DNA of 64,000 bases, taken from assembly GCA_001683735.1 (NCBI GenBank), contig LUGG01000005.1:930001-994000 (forward strand), written 5' to 3'. How positions within the stretch are numbered: the first letter of the stretch is position 1; every line of letters starts with the position of its first letter. This DNA is from Grifola frondosa. Its lineage: Eukaryota > Basidiomycota > Agaricomycetes > Polyporales > Grifolaceae. Made by a program: the position numbers and the translations under genes. The notes beneath the pieces were generated by a model. It did not search any database and had not been told where the DNA came from. It saw only the letters and a list, made by a program, of their open reading frames with translations. Below are positions 1-13,606 of this stretch, in pieces.

Positions 1-3000
1 TTTATTTGGGATCTCTGACTTCCTCGGCAGCGACCAATCTCCGTTTCGCTTTCTACTAGCACACAAATCCACCGCAAAACCACTCTATCGTAGCCTGCTT
101 ATCAAGGAAATGCTGCGCAATACTGATTTGGCACGTTTTGTCGCCGATCTTTTGCCTGCAGCTCTGAGAGAAGGTGGCGCTGGAGCACACAGGACTTTGA
201 TTGCCTTTCACATTGGCACGCTGCTCGAATTTATTGCACAGAGCAAGACGTTAGACGAGGGCATCATTGCGTTCTTGTTGCCTGCAGCGATGGAGCCCTT
301 GCAACTCGCACAGGATCCTGAGTCGAGTGTAAAATCAACCGTGTTGCAAGAGTCGATTGTAAGCTATGCATATCTTCTTTGAAGACTGCTAACTGACATC
401 TGTTCCAAGTTGGGAAGTTTTCTGCTTCTGGCTGCGCTATCTCAGAAGTGTCATTTTTCCGCTAAGGCTCTCAAAGCTATCGTTGGCACGGTTTTGTCGT
501 GCAAAGATCGCGTTTCACCGAAACACCTGGTGCGGACAGTAATATCCGTCTGTGCCCCGCAAGACGATATCGAGAAGTTCTCGAGCAGTGTTGTAAAGGA
601 AATACTCAAATTTCGGTGTGTGCATATTACGTGGCGTTTTGTTGCAGCAATATTGACATAAAATGTAGAAACGTTGACGATGAATGCAAGCAAGGGATGG
701 CGTGGGTAGGAGCGGAAAAGTTTCTTAACCCATTAACTAATGGTCTCATCTCTCGGTCAGTTCAATTTTATCACTGAGGTTTGCCCGATCGCTCTAAACA
801 TATCTAAGCTTGACCGATGACGGCGCTGTCGCTCTTCTCACCTCTATCCTTACTTGCTCCGAGGTACCGTCGGTCGTCCTTCGCCACGCAGCATCAAAAC
901 TCCTCCAGCTGCTCATGAACGATATAGCAGCTGACAGTGCTGAGTCGATGGTTGCGCGGCGATTGTTGTCTCAACTTCACCAGCGGCATTTGAGAGTTGT
1001 TCAGCAGATATGCGAAGACGCAGTTAAGGATGATGACAGCCGACGAGAGATTATTGAGCAGCTTGTACTTTCCCTGGTGTGTATCTTGCAGGTTTTTTTC
1101 CCCTCGCGATACTGAAAGTCTCAGTAGGCGTTACCGGGAACTACATCTGGAGACAGGCAAATTAGCGACATGATCGTTGCTTCCGCAAATGCAGACGCGA
1201 GTATTCGCGTTGGTGCCGTGCGAGACTTGCTGAAAGCACTCGCAAGTGAGAATGTTCCCGTTGCAGATGTCGTAAGTACAAGTCGCTGGATTACGAGTTA
1301 CTCTATTCACTTTTTCTGGATGCAATCAGGAGCCCGTCAAATCTGTGCTGAGGTTATGTATCCATGACACCAATTCACGTGTACTGCATGAGCTGTACGA
1401 AGTGGGCCAGGAACAAGTCGTCCCCATCCTTCTCCAGGATGGTGAGACCTACGTCATATCCATGCGGGACATTCTGCACGGCACCAATGCGAAGTCATCC
1501 AGGGATATTGTTCGGTTGCATCTCACTTTCTTGGACCAGTATTTCTTCCCGGCTGCGTACGAGCAAAACGCGCAGCTTGCAGCTCGTGTGATTGACCAAC
1601 TCGTGTTTCCTTACCTCCTGTTCTCTAAGCCGAAGCACAAGACCACAAACATGGTGTGGTCAATCCTGGAGGCTGGCGAAGGAAACGTCGACAAGATGTC
1701 AATCGGTCGGCATGAGCTGCTGGGAGGATGTGTTGATGCTGTGAGGTGGGAACAGGCTAGACACCCGACGGGAACCCAGAAGGACAGCGCAGATTCGAAT
1801 GTGGCGCTGCTCACGAAAATCAATATGGCACTTGCTTCCAAGATCTCTGGTGAGCTGACATTCTTCTCGACATGTACTCGCTTCATAATTGTTTCTCTAT
1901 AGATAACATCCTGGCATCCAACTCATATTTGGATCATTTCGAGGCACTACTTGCGAAACTGCATGACGCCAATCATTTTGCTCGAAACCTCAGCTATCTC
2001 ATCCTGCGTGCGCTGTTGAATCGTCTGAGCGGCGAGCACCGAATCGATGCTGCACATCGCGCACTGGAGGCTATGAAACTGGATAGCTTGGAAGGGATGG
2101 GCGATTTTATGAAAGACGTTGATAATCTCCAAACCGTGAGTTACAACTGCCACTTTGCAAAACGTATCTGAAACCAATGGATTACTGTTCTGTCATAGTT
2201 CCTGGATGATATCAGCGTGGGGACCGTAGTCGTTCTGAAGCCAAGCAGCCGAAATACTCTGCATCGACTTCAAGTGACCATTTTGGCCATGTTACCTACG
2301 ATTCCTCGTCCAGTAGGTGTCACGTTAGAGTGGTTGGGAGATACTCATATGGTATGTTTACAATGAGCTTTCTGAAATTATATTATCTGACATTTTATGC
2401 TAGATTCCGGCGGATGCCATCGAAGCCAATATCAGAGCAGCTCATTACGTGCAACTCTTACGGTCCGTGTACAAACTAAGCAACTCCTCGTCGTCTCTTC
2501 CTCTGCTTTCAACGCATCTGTTGCGTTCGCTTTTCATCGACCTCGGTGATGATGCGCTAGCGTTCTTCGCTGGCGTTTGGCTCAGCTCACATTCAGACGG
2601 AGATATGGATGAGGATTGGCATAACCACATCCGTCATGCTGCGTTGCGACACGCGGCTTCCTTCCTTGAAGCACATTGTGAGACCGAACATTGGATAGAT
2701 TTCCAGACAGTCCTTCCTGCCGTGATCATCATGTTGCAGAGCCCCGATCCTCATGTACGCGGAGGGGCTGTTAAATGCATAGCAGCTTTAGTCAGTTTGT
2801 CACATGCAAAGCAGGCATCTGCTGTGTATGCATTTGATACAATCTACGGTATTACAACTTGTGAGTGCTTACCGAATTATATCCTACTCTTAGTTCTCAC
2901 TGAATTATCTGCAACAGCGAAGCTCCAATATATCGAATGGAGTGATTTCCATGCATATGTCTCAGCCTTGGCTTCCTGTCGCACTCACTTCCTTCACGAC

Positions 3001-6000
3001 TCTGATTATCTTCGGAAATTCCACCGGCAACATCTGGGACAATGTAAATCGGAACCCAAGAAGGAGGCTGTGTAAGTCATGATCATGTTCATTCACGAAC
3101 GTTTAATCATTCAATTGCCGGACCTACGCAGATACAAGAAACGGGTCATATGTTACCTGCTTTCCCATGTGAATGCGTGCCAACTTCCGGATGTCAAATT
3201 TGCTCTGCTCAAAAGCCTTGGGGCGGTCTCCAACGAAGTTAAATCTCATGTTCTTGTTCCCACCATGCAATCTCTCTTTAACGAGGTCACTGTCGACGGG
3301 CAAGTTGCGTTATCGAATTCCCTCAAGCGAGATATCTTTACCTTCCTGGTTTCTTCATTTGATTCATCTGCTGCCTCCGAGCTTAATGATCCCAACAAGC
3401 CATCCTGGGATATGTTTGAGAACGCCGTTCAACTCTGCTTTCAAAATGGCATGTCTCTCGTGCCTCTCTCGTCTGTTATACAGAGAATGACATTTCGAAC
3501 CCATCTCCAGATCTGGCCAGTCCTTCGAGGGATGCCCTGGTGCAGTGTATACGGAACGGATTATTTCAGCATTGACGATGGAACGCAAATCGGAATTGTG
3601 TCGCCTTCTTATACGTATTGGTACTCAAGAAGACCCAGGGGTGAGTCTTCTACTGCGTTGACCATTCCCAGTGCTTACGCTACTGTAGGTCCATGAATGC
3701 AAATCATTACTTTCGCACATATTAACTGAGGTGCCACTAATCATACACCTTATCGTGTCGCTTCAGCCGCGTTCAGATAGTACGGCGCCACCAGCAAGTA
3801 AACGTGCTAGGTTGGACGAGTGAGTTTTCTGGCTACATGGTTGTCGCCAGCTCACAATGATCCTGTTGCAGGTCAACAAATGAAACAAACAATAACGACC
3901 TAGCATCATTGACTTTCCTCGTAGAAGTCCTTGGATCCAAGTCTATCTTTGGCTCTCTTGAGCTAGTATCATGTCTTTTGGAGACTCTGAGCAAGGTGCA
4001 CCATACACATCAAGAAGCAGCAGATAAAAGATTTCTGGAACAGCTCCTCATGATAGCTATGGAGAAAGCAATTCCCGCCGTTCAGGTAATTTTAGTGTCT
4101 ACTCGCTGTGTTCATACTCTGACATATTCCGACCAGCCCACTATTTCTAGTCCTGGTATGGTTCGGCTGGATACTTTGGTTGAAATAATTAGAGGTAATG
4201 ATCCTTCTGCTTACAATGAAGCTATGGTTAACATGCATTCACCAGCATCAGAGAATGCGCAGACGTTCCATCAGGCACTGTTATTAATGGCCAGCTTGGC
4301 GCGTGTCGCACCAGATGCGGTGCTCCATAATGTCATGCCTATTTTTACGTTCATGGGATCCAACGTCTTCCACAGAGACGACATATACAGCTTCAGGGTG
4401 GTACAGAAGGTATGCACGGCATTTTCACATGTTCTTCAAAGTTAATTTGCGCGCAGACTATTGACAGCATCGTTCCTATCCTGGTCGCCTCACTCAAGGG
4501 CGCTCATTCACCGGGCTTGGACCTGTACATTGCCTCCAGGGCTTTGTTGCGGGTGTTCACCGATGCGTCCAATCATATCCCTCGCCATCGGCGTGCAAAG
4601 TGAATAACTGTCGTGTACATCATATCGGATCACTTTTCTAATTCGTTGAACCATTAGATTCTTCTCGCATCTTGTGGATGTCCTCGGACCGCAGGAATTC
4701 CTTCCTCCAGTCTGCATGTTGCTAGTAGATAAAGTATCAAATCGTGCCGTTCGACAGAGTACTCCCGAGGCTCGGACGTCATTGCTCCTACCGCTCACAG
4801 TAATTGAGCATTATTCAACGGAACAGCAGGTTTCTGTACGTGTTGTGTTTTCCTTCAGTTCTACGATATCCTGAAAGGCCTTTAGCTTCTCGTGGAGTTA
4901 CTGCAAGAAGTGCATCGACTCGTGAAACAGGACTCTAGGGTTCTTGCTCAGTCATTCCTTGAAGAACCCCCGTAAGAATATTTTCGTGTAATCTCCACCG
5001 TGTAAACTAACTTTTGACAGTGATGATGAACAGGGTCACTCAGTTGCACCTTCAAAACGACGAGCTCTCGCGCTTCTAATCTTCTGCGACCATGCATTAA
5101 GGCAATTACGTACTACAGCGGTAGCGAGGTCAGATCGTGAACGTGCCTCAAGCAAAGAACTGTTATCACTTCTGTTGGATCTGGCTGTCTTGGATGCCAA
5201 CGAGATGCTGAACGCCGAAGTTGTTACTGCAGCGCGGAGCGCCATGACTAGTACGCTTGACGTCATGTCTGCTGTGGACTTCACTGCCGGTGTCTTGACT
5301 ATTGTCGAATCTGGCATTCCCAGTGTGAGTGTGGTCGAGACACACTTAAAGACAATGTTATTGATTCATTCTCTAGGCCCAAGGTGGGGCTTTACAGCTC
5401 CTTGGGGATCGGTTAACGAATGTCGCAAAGGAGACGAGACGTAAATTGACACCGTGCATAATGAAGATGATCGAAGCCGTTCAGAAGATCATCTCCAGCG
5501 GATCTAGCGGCGTCCTCATCTCCTCGACGTTTCATGCTTTGGCTGCTATTAGTGACACATTATGCACAGGCGAGGAAGGTTCGTTGACGGCTACCACCCC
5601 TTTCGTCCTGCGAGCTATACGAGAGCAAGCCTATACCGTCCCTGCTATCAAAGCTTTGCTATCATTTTCGTATGTGTTAACTCTTTGATTGCCCGTCCAT
5701 GAGTGCCAACCCAACCAATGCATGAATGCTAGGTCGAGACTTGGACCCCGCTTGATCCCATACTTGAAAGAGATAATCCAGGAATGTGTCACGGTCATTC
5801 GATATGCTATGGATGACAGAGCCGGTGCGTGTATCTCAGCTCTCGCCGAACAAGCCCAATCTCAATGCAGATTCCAGATGACACTGTCGCAGTCACAAGT
5901 GCCCTCAGCGTCTTGCAAAGCCTATTATCGACCATCCCAACATTTTGGAGTGACAGTGATCTCACGAAAGTCATAGCACTGTACATAGACACATTTGTCT

Positions 6001-7307
6001 CTCGAAGTCACGTTGCTATGTTGCCTCTTGTCAAAACATTGGCCAAGCGGGCCCCGCCGAACATTCTTTTACCGACGTTATCGACGATGTGGTCCTCTCT
6101 CACAAATCATCGAGACAAGGTACGTTACATACGTCCTGCTGAGATAGATGACGGATTAGTGATGTGCGTTTATTCAGAATCAAATTGCAAAATATATAGG
6201 GTACATCGACCTGCTGAAGATCTCTATACGGTGCAGCACCGCGTCCGATGATTTTAGAGCATCTACGCGAGTTGTCCAAAACTTTCATAGATGGTTTCAA
6301 TTTCACTGCAGGCATCTGCTCGAAGGACGTACGTGTCAGCATGTTGCTCGCTCGCTCTTTTGGCTCATACACCATTCAGATCGAGATCTCATATATAGCG
6401 GCATTCCTTGAGCTTGTCGTCAAGCTGAATGAGACGGCCTTCCGGCCTCTCTTCCGCAGGCTTTTCGACTGGGCATTTACTGGTTGTCAGTGCACCTGCT
6501 GTAATTTGTGTTTATGATGTGCTAAATTGCTTCACAGCTGATTCTGATGTTGCACGAAAGGCTATTTTCTGTCGTATCGACGCTGCGTTGCTCGATTACT
6601 TCAAGGTAGTATCCTCAATCAGGCATGCAGTCGACCGAGCTGAGCATCATTTCAGGCGTTAATGGTTCCATATACATCTTTCGTGTGGCAACCGTTGGTT
6701 GAACTACTGCGCGAATATTCGGAGGGATCTGTGCAAGATCACGCATTATGGTTATCGATCTTGGATACACTGACGAAGTCCCTTTCATTCGACGAAGATA
6801 AAGGTGCGTCGAGCGTTATATAGACCATGTTCGATATGCTTACGAAATATCTCAGTCTTCTGGCGTAGCGATAAGCTTCGTCAGCTTGTCAGCCCGCTGG
6901 TTCAGCAGAGCGCAGTCTGCGTCCGTTTAAACATCGTTGATGGTAGAGATACCCTGTCTCAATGCTTAATTGCCACTATGGAGGCGATAGATGATGACGC
7001 TCTCCTCAAGTCGATGAACCTCGATATTCTGATGCACACGCGCTCCGAGGACTCTAGGTTACGGCTGTGCAGTCTAGTGTGCAGCGAAACCCTCTGGCGG
7101 GCGCACGGTGATAAACTTCTCGGTATGTCAGCTCGCATACAGCCCATGATTGTAATCACTCATGTCCGAGCTATTACAGGCTTTGTGGCGGAAACCAGTA
7201 CATTCATAGCCGAATGCGCTGAGGACGACAACGACAGCGTGATCCGGGAGGCCCATAAGCTAAAGGCTGCAGTGGAAGGCATAGCGGGAAGCATAGATGC
7301 GCTGTAA
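1..7307 (+). CDS. UTP10: UTP10/HEATR1-like U3 snoRNP protein (3' part, 5' end outside window)
   Basis: This is the C-terminal portion of the very large HEAT-repeat protein of the small-subunit processome (t-UTP subcomplex), which acts in the nucleolus in 35S pre-rRNA transcription and 18S processing. The reading frame is already open at base 2 and runs through more than fifteen exons separated by short GT..AG introns. Amphipathic HEAT-type helices occur throughout. Landmarks are FFSHLVDVLGPQEFLPPVC near 4660-4720, a stretch typical of UTP10, the segment near 5870-6110 around KTLAKRAPPNILLPT, and the terminal helices (VPYTSFVWQPLVELLREYS near 6665) of the BP28CT-type C-terminal region. The stop is TAA at 7305-7307. 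The full protein is normally 1,800-2,100 residues, so the start lies upstream. It ends 70 bp from the convergent kinase gene. Confidence 0.85.
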
Positions 7308-7377
7308 TATATCACAATGAACATGTCCGTACTGCTGGTTATAATTAGTTGAAGAGGGTATATATGAATAGGTTATG

Positions 7378-10300
7378 CTATGAAATAGAAACAGTCCCCT
7401 CTGAGTCGGCGCTATGCCTCCTGGACAAGCGCTCTTCAATGGCCCTACAATCGGATAATAAGTTGATTATAGCTGATCGACCGCTCGCATTGCGTATGAA
7501 AGGAGTCTGCAAAGGTTGACGTCATTTATCACTATTAGCAAGACAACAAGTGACCGCACGTACGCTCAGTAATTCACGGGAATCTGGTCGTGAAGAACTC
7601 GGTTTCGAACATAGATTCAAGAAGTCATGAAAAGATCGTGAATATATCTCGGGTTGAGATAGTGACGGCCATTGGTCGCCCATTTGCCGTGCATCTATAA
7701 CATCAGAAAATGGAGGCTCTCCCTGAGCTAGTTCCCAGACGGTTGCTCCCAAAGACCATACATCAGTCTTCAGAGCGTTGTATGATCCCCTGGCGACGTA
7801 TGAGCGAGCGATAAGATAACATTCAGAGCTAGCACTTACTTCCTCATCTCCGGAGGCTGAAAATGAATGGGTCAACAATCGCAGATTCAACTGAGGTTAC
7901 AAAATCACACTGACCTGCCAATAAACGACGCCCGCAGGGTCAGAACGGTTCGGTTGATCCTTCGACACTTGCACGGCACTCGAGAAGTCAGCTGGATCAA
8001 TTCCTTCTTAAGCATGATAGACTACAAGCTCCAAAGAAGGTGAACGCCTACCAATCTTGACCACGCCTTCCCTATTGACCAGAAGGTTGTCGGAACGCAA
8101 ATCTCTATGAGCAATACCCAGCGATTGTAAATAATCAAGCGCATGCAGGACCTGGATTATGATTATCAGCAAACGGAACGAAGGACAGAATCGAAGCAAA
8201 ACATACATCACTGGCAAACTGAGCTATCGGCTTCTCTTGCACCATAATCCCTTCCTCCACAAGGCCAATGATATCCGCAAGGCTTCGCTCCATCAAATCC
8301 ATGCGTATCCATAATGAGTCCTCGACTAGATCAACATATACGCCGTCCATGGTAAGGATATGCGGATGCTGCACGCCCCTCATCAGCGTCAGCTCCCGCC
8401 TTAGATCGACTAACTTCGGAGACCCCGAGGGAAGGATGGGCACATTCTTGATGGCAACGCATGTGGACAGTGTAGTCCGCGGTGATATAACACGAGCAGC
8501 ATACACTGATCCGCTCTCGCCCTCTGCGATCTCGCGCAGGTCAGCATATATGTCACGTGGGTCAACAGCATCGTTGATGAACTCCTTTAATGGCGCAACC
8601 ACTGCGGATACCCAGCCGGGGTAGCGCGGCGCAGGTGACGATGGCGACGGCGAGCTCGACGATGTGGAGGAGAGCGGCGTGAGCAACTTCCCACTGACGT
8701 CGGGATTCCCGGGAGAGATAATCTCACTGATAACGATGGAGGGTCGCCTGGGGAGGGCGGATCGACATCAAGGCTCCTCGCTTCCGAAGTCACAGACACA
8801 GTGAACACATCGCGGTCTGCAAACGAGGTAGAGCGAGGGGAAGGCTCCGGCGAAACGTCTATGTATCCGAACCCCTTGGACTTGGGCGGGTCTCCGATCT
8901 TCCAATCCTGGACCTCAGATACAGTGAGCGTCTGTGGGCGTGAATCTGAGGATGCCGAACCGGTGCCGGTGGACGTCGACATCGTTGTGGAGGAACTCGA
9001 CACGCTCGAATGTGACTCTGCGCTTTGTGGAGAGTATGAGCGCACATCGTCTACCTCGACGGATGGGGGAACAGTGGGAGAAGATGCAGAGCATCCTTCA
9101 TCATTTCCCTTCGTCGGTGACACGATAACATTTCCTCGCGCACTCTTGACGACCGTCGCTGTAAAGATCGTGGCAGGCGTAACAGTCATAGTGGATAAAC
9201 TTGAGTCCCGGTTCTCCTTCTCCCTGCCTAAGCCCACCTGCAACTCCATCTGGTCGTGCATCATCGTTGAGGGTATAGGCGGGAACTCGTCAAGAACAGG
9301 ACTAAGTGGCGTGTCAAAAGAGAAGGGCGAGTCGGGAGAGTGAGTAGCGTGGACAGGCGAGGCTGGGACTAGAATCGTCGAGTCGGGGGTCTTGACCATA
9401 CTCATAATCTCATTCCAAAGTGTGCTGTTGGAGGGTGATGGGGTAATGAGGGTAGAGGGCCAGAAGGAGGAGGAAGCCGAGGAGAGTCGTCCTTGTTAGG
9501 AAGCTCTTGTTTTGGAATGGGTTTTTGCGGAGGAAGTTGACGTGGAGATGAGGAGACACCCACTGTAGACGAATCGTTGTTTCCAACTCGTGAGGAAGAT
9601 GTGAAATTCCCAGTAACAATTGGCTTTGCAACAAGAGGAGGGTGACGGTGATGGTGGATGGGAGAGCGGACATTATTGTCTCAGACCAACTAGACAGGTC
9701 ACTGAGTGTGTCTCTGTCTAATGAAAGACGAGGTGCTGTACTCAGCGAAGGAAGGGATGAAGTCGCTTGCGAGATGGAAGTTTCTGCAGATTTCCGAGAT
9801 CCTTCACCAGCGTTAGATTCAACTTCTAGACCACGCCCCGCATCCGAGCGTGAAAGGGACAACTTCATGTCTTCTTGAGCACTAGCAAAAGTAGTCTGAG
9901 TCTTGGGAGACATATAGGCAGGCGGTGGAGATGAAGCGGTTAATGGAGAATCATTTGCGACGTGATATAACAACCGTGGAGTTGATCGAGACATCAGCAG
10001 CTGCTTCTCTGACGCTACGCCAGTAGGGGTATCAGCAGAAGATAGGGAGAGAGTAGGATGAGCAGGCCGCGCCGCTGAGCTAGAAGGATGGTGTAGTACT
10101 ATTGGTGTTGCTGATGCACCAGACGAAGATGAAGACTCTGAATGATTACGTGATGGCGCTGACTTGTTGCGTGAGCGGGAACTACTCGCGAGAGATGTCT
10201 GCGATGCGGATGACATCGACCCTCCTCGTTGGAGCGAACTCGAACGGGGCTGTGGTTCAGGTCGGCCCATCCGAACCTGTGTGGCGTCGGGTGGAGAAGC

Positions 10301-11015
10301 CGCGCGTTCCTTGTTGAGGGAGTATATAGACCGAGTACTTCGTGAACGAGATGCCGCGCGCCGGGCATTAATGGCTGCTATCTCCTCTTCTGAGAACCCT
10401 GCTTCTGTTAAGGAAGCTGACCATGTAGGCGGCAGACCAGTGAAGCTGTTGAGAATATTGAGAATTCATAATACAAGTGAAACAAGTTCGAGATACGCAC
10501 CCTTCGTCTACATGTATATTGTGCTATCATGAGAGTAAAAGTTAGAAGGCATTGCAGACAAAACGAGGAACACCTACCTGGAAATTCCTGGGCAACGAGA
10601 TTGAGGGGTCGTCAGCAACTTCTGAGGGTTGCAAGGTGTCTGAGGAGACAGTCTCAGTAGTCTTGGGAGTCTTGGGACGCCTTCCAATGGAGGAGAACTT
10701 GAAAATACCCTTGCGGAAGCCGGCCGACTCTGGCGACAGAGAAGAGGACGAGGGCGGGGATAGCGTGACGCGACTCGGAGCATAAGAGGGACAGGGAGAA
10801 GGGCTCCTAGTGAGCGTAGCATACTGAGCAGACAGCGGAGTCCCTGGCTGAGAGGAGGATGAGTCTGGGGAGAGTGAGTGATTGAGGGAAGGCAGGGAAG
10901 GATTGACAAGATAGTATGGGTCTTTTGGAGGGAGCGGCGGAGGTTTGGATGCAGCAGCGAACTTAAAGACCTTGAGAGACGAGAACCGTGAATTCTGTCT
11001 GCTCGACGTCGCCAT
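7378..11015 (-). CDS. CRIB-domain PAK/STE20-like protein kinase with altered DFG and APE motifs
   Basis: Multi-exon gene. The start chosen is the ATG at 11015 (MATSSRQNSRFSSLKVFK), since the frame further upstream opens only with non-ATG codons. The N-terminus is proline-rich, followed by a CRIB-like Cdc42/Rac-binding motif split by introns near 10600-10430 (LPRNFQ..HNIHVDEGFTGLPPTW). A long Ser/Pro-rich linker (10270-8700) leads to a kinase domain: glycine loop AEGESGSVYAA, VAIK lysine in CVAIKNVPI, HRDLRSDN, then DFS instead of DFG (7990-7960), PPE instead of APE, and DVWSLGATVWELAQGEPPF. The last exon after an acceptor at about 7500 gives TPFIRNASGRSAIINLL and ends in TAG at 7378-7380. PAK kinases act downstream of Cdc42 in polarity; whether this one is active is uncertain. 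The exact linker introns (about 9400-9600) are unresolved. Confidence 0.75.
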
Positions 11016-11654
11016 CGCTGTTGATGACGAGCTCGAGGCAAGTCGGGCGACGGTCGAGGTGATGGAGGAAGCGGAGAGCCCAGATGCAGTCAGAGCCGAG
11101 GGAATGACTTGTTTACAACTCACTTACAATCAGTTTGTAGCATGATTATATCCCTTAATGGTGGATATTGATGATCCTTTAAATGATGTTTCACATGCTG
11201 CGTTAACCTACACAATACACTTCCAAACTCCGATTCTAATGATTATATTGAACCGATGTCTTCTAACACATAACCAGTGCCCACACATAGATATACTGTC
11301 ATGGACGTCTCGCACAGTAAAATGCAGCTAGGATACCGGTTTGACTTAGGTTAACGTTCTTTCCATTCGGAGCCTCGTAGACAATAGCCTGTTGATGTAA
11401 CGGCACTGTAGGCTGAGATGTGAATACAACGCTCACAGCACCTCTCTGAGCTCTGACAGGCTGAAGGATCATGTACATACACGTCAATTTGATGAAACAA
11501 CCCGGGCAATATGCAATGCAAACCGAATCATACAAGGCTGTGAGTAAGCGCACTGCGAGAGACTGTACCAACAGAACAAAGTTGATAGAACGCAAAAGCT
11601 TAAGCACACAGGGACGAAAGGCGTAAATCCTCGTCCACGGAAGATCGTCACTGA
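11016..11654. other. Intergenic region upstream of the PAK-like kinase
   Basis: This 639-bp stretch lies between the kinase start and the RPA49 stop. It probably holds the kinase promoter and 5' UTR. An open minus-strand frame (11299-11658) shows no domain, and it overlaps the convincing C-terminal exon of RPA49 by a few bases, so I do not call it. Confidence 0.5.
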
Positions 11655-13334
11655 TCAACGTCTTGCACGCTTGACTCTCGGCTGGGGAAATTCCAATGGC
11701 ACTTTGAGCACGGCCCTTTTCGTATCTGCCGCGCTGTCCGGCAAACCCTTCGTCTTGATTTCCCTTGCGTCCAATTTCTCGACCTTGCAGCCTGTCAAGC
11801 AGATGAGTTGCCAGTACAAAACAGAGCTGGTCCAGGCCGACCTACCCAGAGACTTGAATAGCTCATTGATTCTGTATTGATCGTTAGTCTATAGCCGTTC
11901 TGCAGAATGACACGCGAAACGCACTTCGTCGGGGCTGTGCTCAAATCATGTGCGATGAGCGTCGTATCAGTGGCGTAGTCGTCAATCTGCAGGCACAAGG
12001 CGAACATGTGCGTTAACAGACTCGTTTCTGTTCGGCTCGTCGTCTGCGCTCTGAGAGTGAAACGGTCTCAGCGGCGCGAATAATGGACACGATCAGGCTC
12101 AGGCTTACTTGGTCGTGCCGCGGACGATCTCCGTGAACCGCGACAGTAGCCCGTCCACGATGATCGCAGGCACATTCGACAGTCTTTGCTGCAACGCCTG
12201 TTTGTCGTCCACTGATCTCGATGCCGACCTGAACGCCAGCATCGCGGATATGTAAATCAGTATTTTTCTGCCCAAGCCAAGTGAGATCGGGAGAGTTGGG
12301 AGGCATCAACAGGCACACGCACACATGAGTTTTCTTCAACTTGGATGCAGAGAAGAGCAAGTGAAGGTGCTGATTGACCCAGTTCGATCGTTTGTACGGC
12401 AAGAGCGCGATACGTTCGTGATTCGAGTCAGCAGACTTGAAAGCGGCGATGGAGATCGCATTAAACTCGGCTTCGGGAATGATGTCGTGAAGGGCATAGA
12501 CGTCGTCTGGACGTTCTGCATCTGCGTTGTAGGGCGGAACCAACCGGCTACTGTCTGCAGACGTCTTTGCCTGCTCTGAATCAACGAGACAAATGAGCGA
12601 AACGAATAGATTTGGTGAGGGGTGTAAGAGATGGTGACTCAAGCATGGACATACGCAACGTAGGTAGACTATCCGTGTTCTCGAGGATCGTGTCTTGCAG
12701 ATGGCCGGCGACGGCCTTCATGGCATCCACGTCGACCCTGTTCCGCTCTCTAGCGCGAATCGCCGCCTTCGCCTTCTTTGTACCAAACGCCTCGCCGAGG
12801 CTGTTTCTCAAAGCCATACGCTCGTCGTTAGATGCTTCGATAGGCATCAGGCTCTTGAGCGCCTTGACTTGTCGAGCTAGAACGTGTAGCGGGGCGGGGC
12901 GAAACGTTGTTGTGTTCGTTCGCTTGTCGTGTACGCCAACCAAATAACTGGGAGAAAACCCGTGAACGGGATGGATACAGCTCCAGCGAAGAGATTCACA
13001 CCTGCACCCTGTAGACGAAAGCTGTCCTTCGTTTGAGAACTCGACAGTGTCGGTCTCCCCGGCGAGTAGGGTATCCTGAGAGGCAAATACCTCATCTTTT
13101 TTCACCTGTCCAGGTCTATGATAGCAAAGAAATGCTGTCGAAGGGGGCGGTTGAAGAGCAGGGAAACTTGCTGTAAAGACAACATTACATTTTCTGAAGC
13201 ACGGCACGAACGATATTCCACTCACCGAGAACGGGTCCGACCTGAGCAGCAGGCTGAGTAGACAAGTGCAAGTTGATCTTATGAGCGTCGTCGGCACCGC
13301 GTTTGCGTTTTTTGGAAGACGACGCTGTGGTCAT
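11655..13334 (-). CDS. RPA49: RNA polymerase I subunit A49 (RPA49-like)
   Basis: Subunit of the A49-A34.5 heterodimer of RNA polymerase I, acting in nucleolar rRNA initiation and elongation. The start is ATG at 13334 (MTTASSSKKRKRGADD), with a lysine-rich leader. The family signature HVLARQVKALKSLMPIE followed by RNSLGEAFGTKKAKAAIRA lies at about 12890-12740. The tandem winged-helix part follows (LLPYKRSNWVNQHLHLLF near 12390). A final exon after an 11.8-kb intron-acceptor TTGACAG encodes GCKVEKLDAREIKTKGLP and ends basic (VKRARR) at TGA 11655-11657. At least six introns. It is divergent to SET2 with 272 bp between the start codons. Confidence 0.88.
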
Positions 13335-13606
13335 TGTGTGAAGATGGATTGGATTTACGCGGCGGCGCTGCCGGCGATCCGCTGCTCGTCGGACCTGCCA
13401 CCACCTTCATTGCAGGTCCTGAAGCTTTTTTGTTGTTGGACTAATTCTCGGTATTTTATTACTGACTCGGTCTGCTTGTCTTCGCTGTCTTGCCTTGTCT
13501 TGTTACGCTCTGTCGTAAGATATTTATCGCGCCTCGCAATCCGCGGTTGGCTCTCTCCGAGTCCGAGAGTCCGACTCTTTTCGAATCTCGTCCGGACACG
13601 CTCAAG
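13335..13606. promoter_or_regulatory. Shared divergent promoter of RPA49 and SET2
   Basis: Only 272 bp separate the two start codons, so both promoters must lie here or overlap into the transcribed parts. The SET2-proximal half is rich in TCT/TTG pyrimidine runs (13430-13500), common in fungal 5' UTRs. No clear TATA box is seen on either strand. Confidence 0.6.

Noticed and set aside
11299..11658. Hydrophobic 119-residue minus-strand frame downstream of RPA49
   Set aside because: The RPA49 C-terminal exon ends at 11655 in another frame. The candidate has no known domain and no splice partner.
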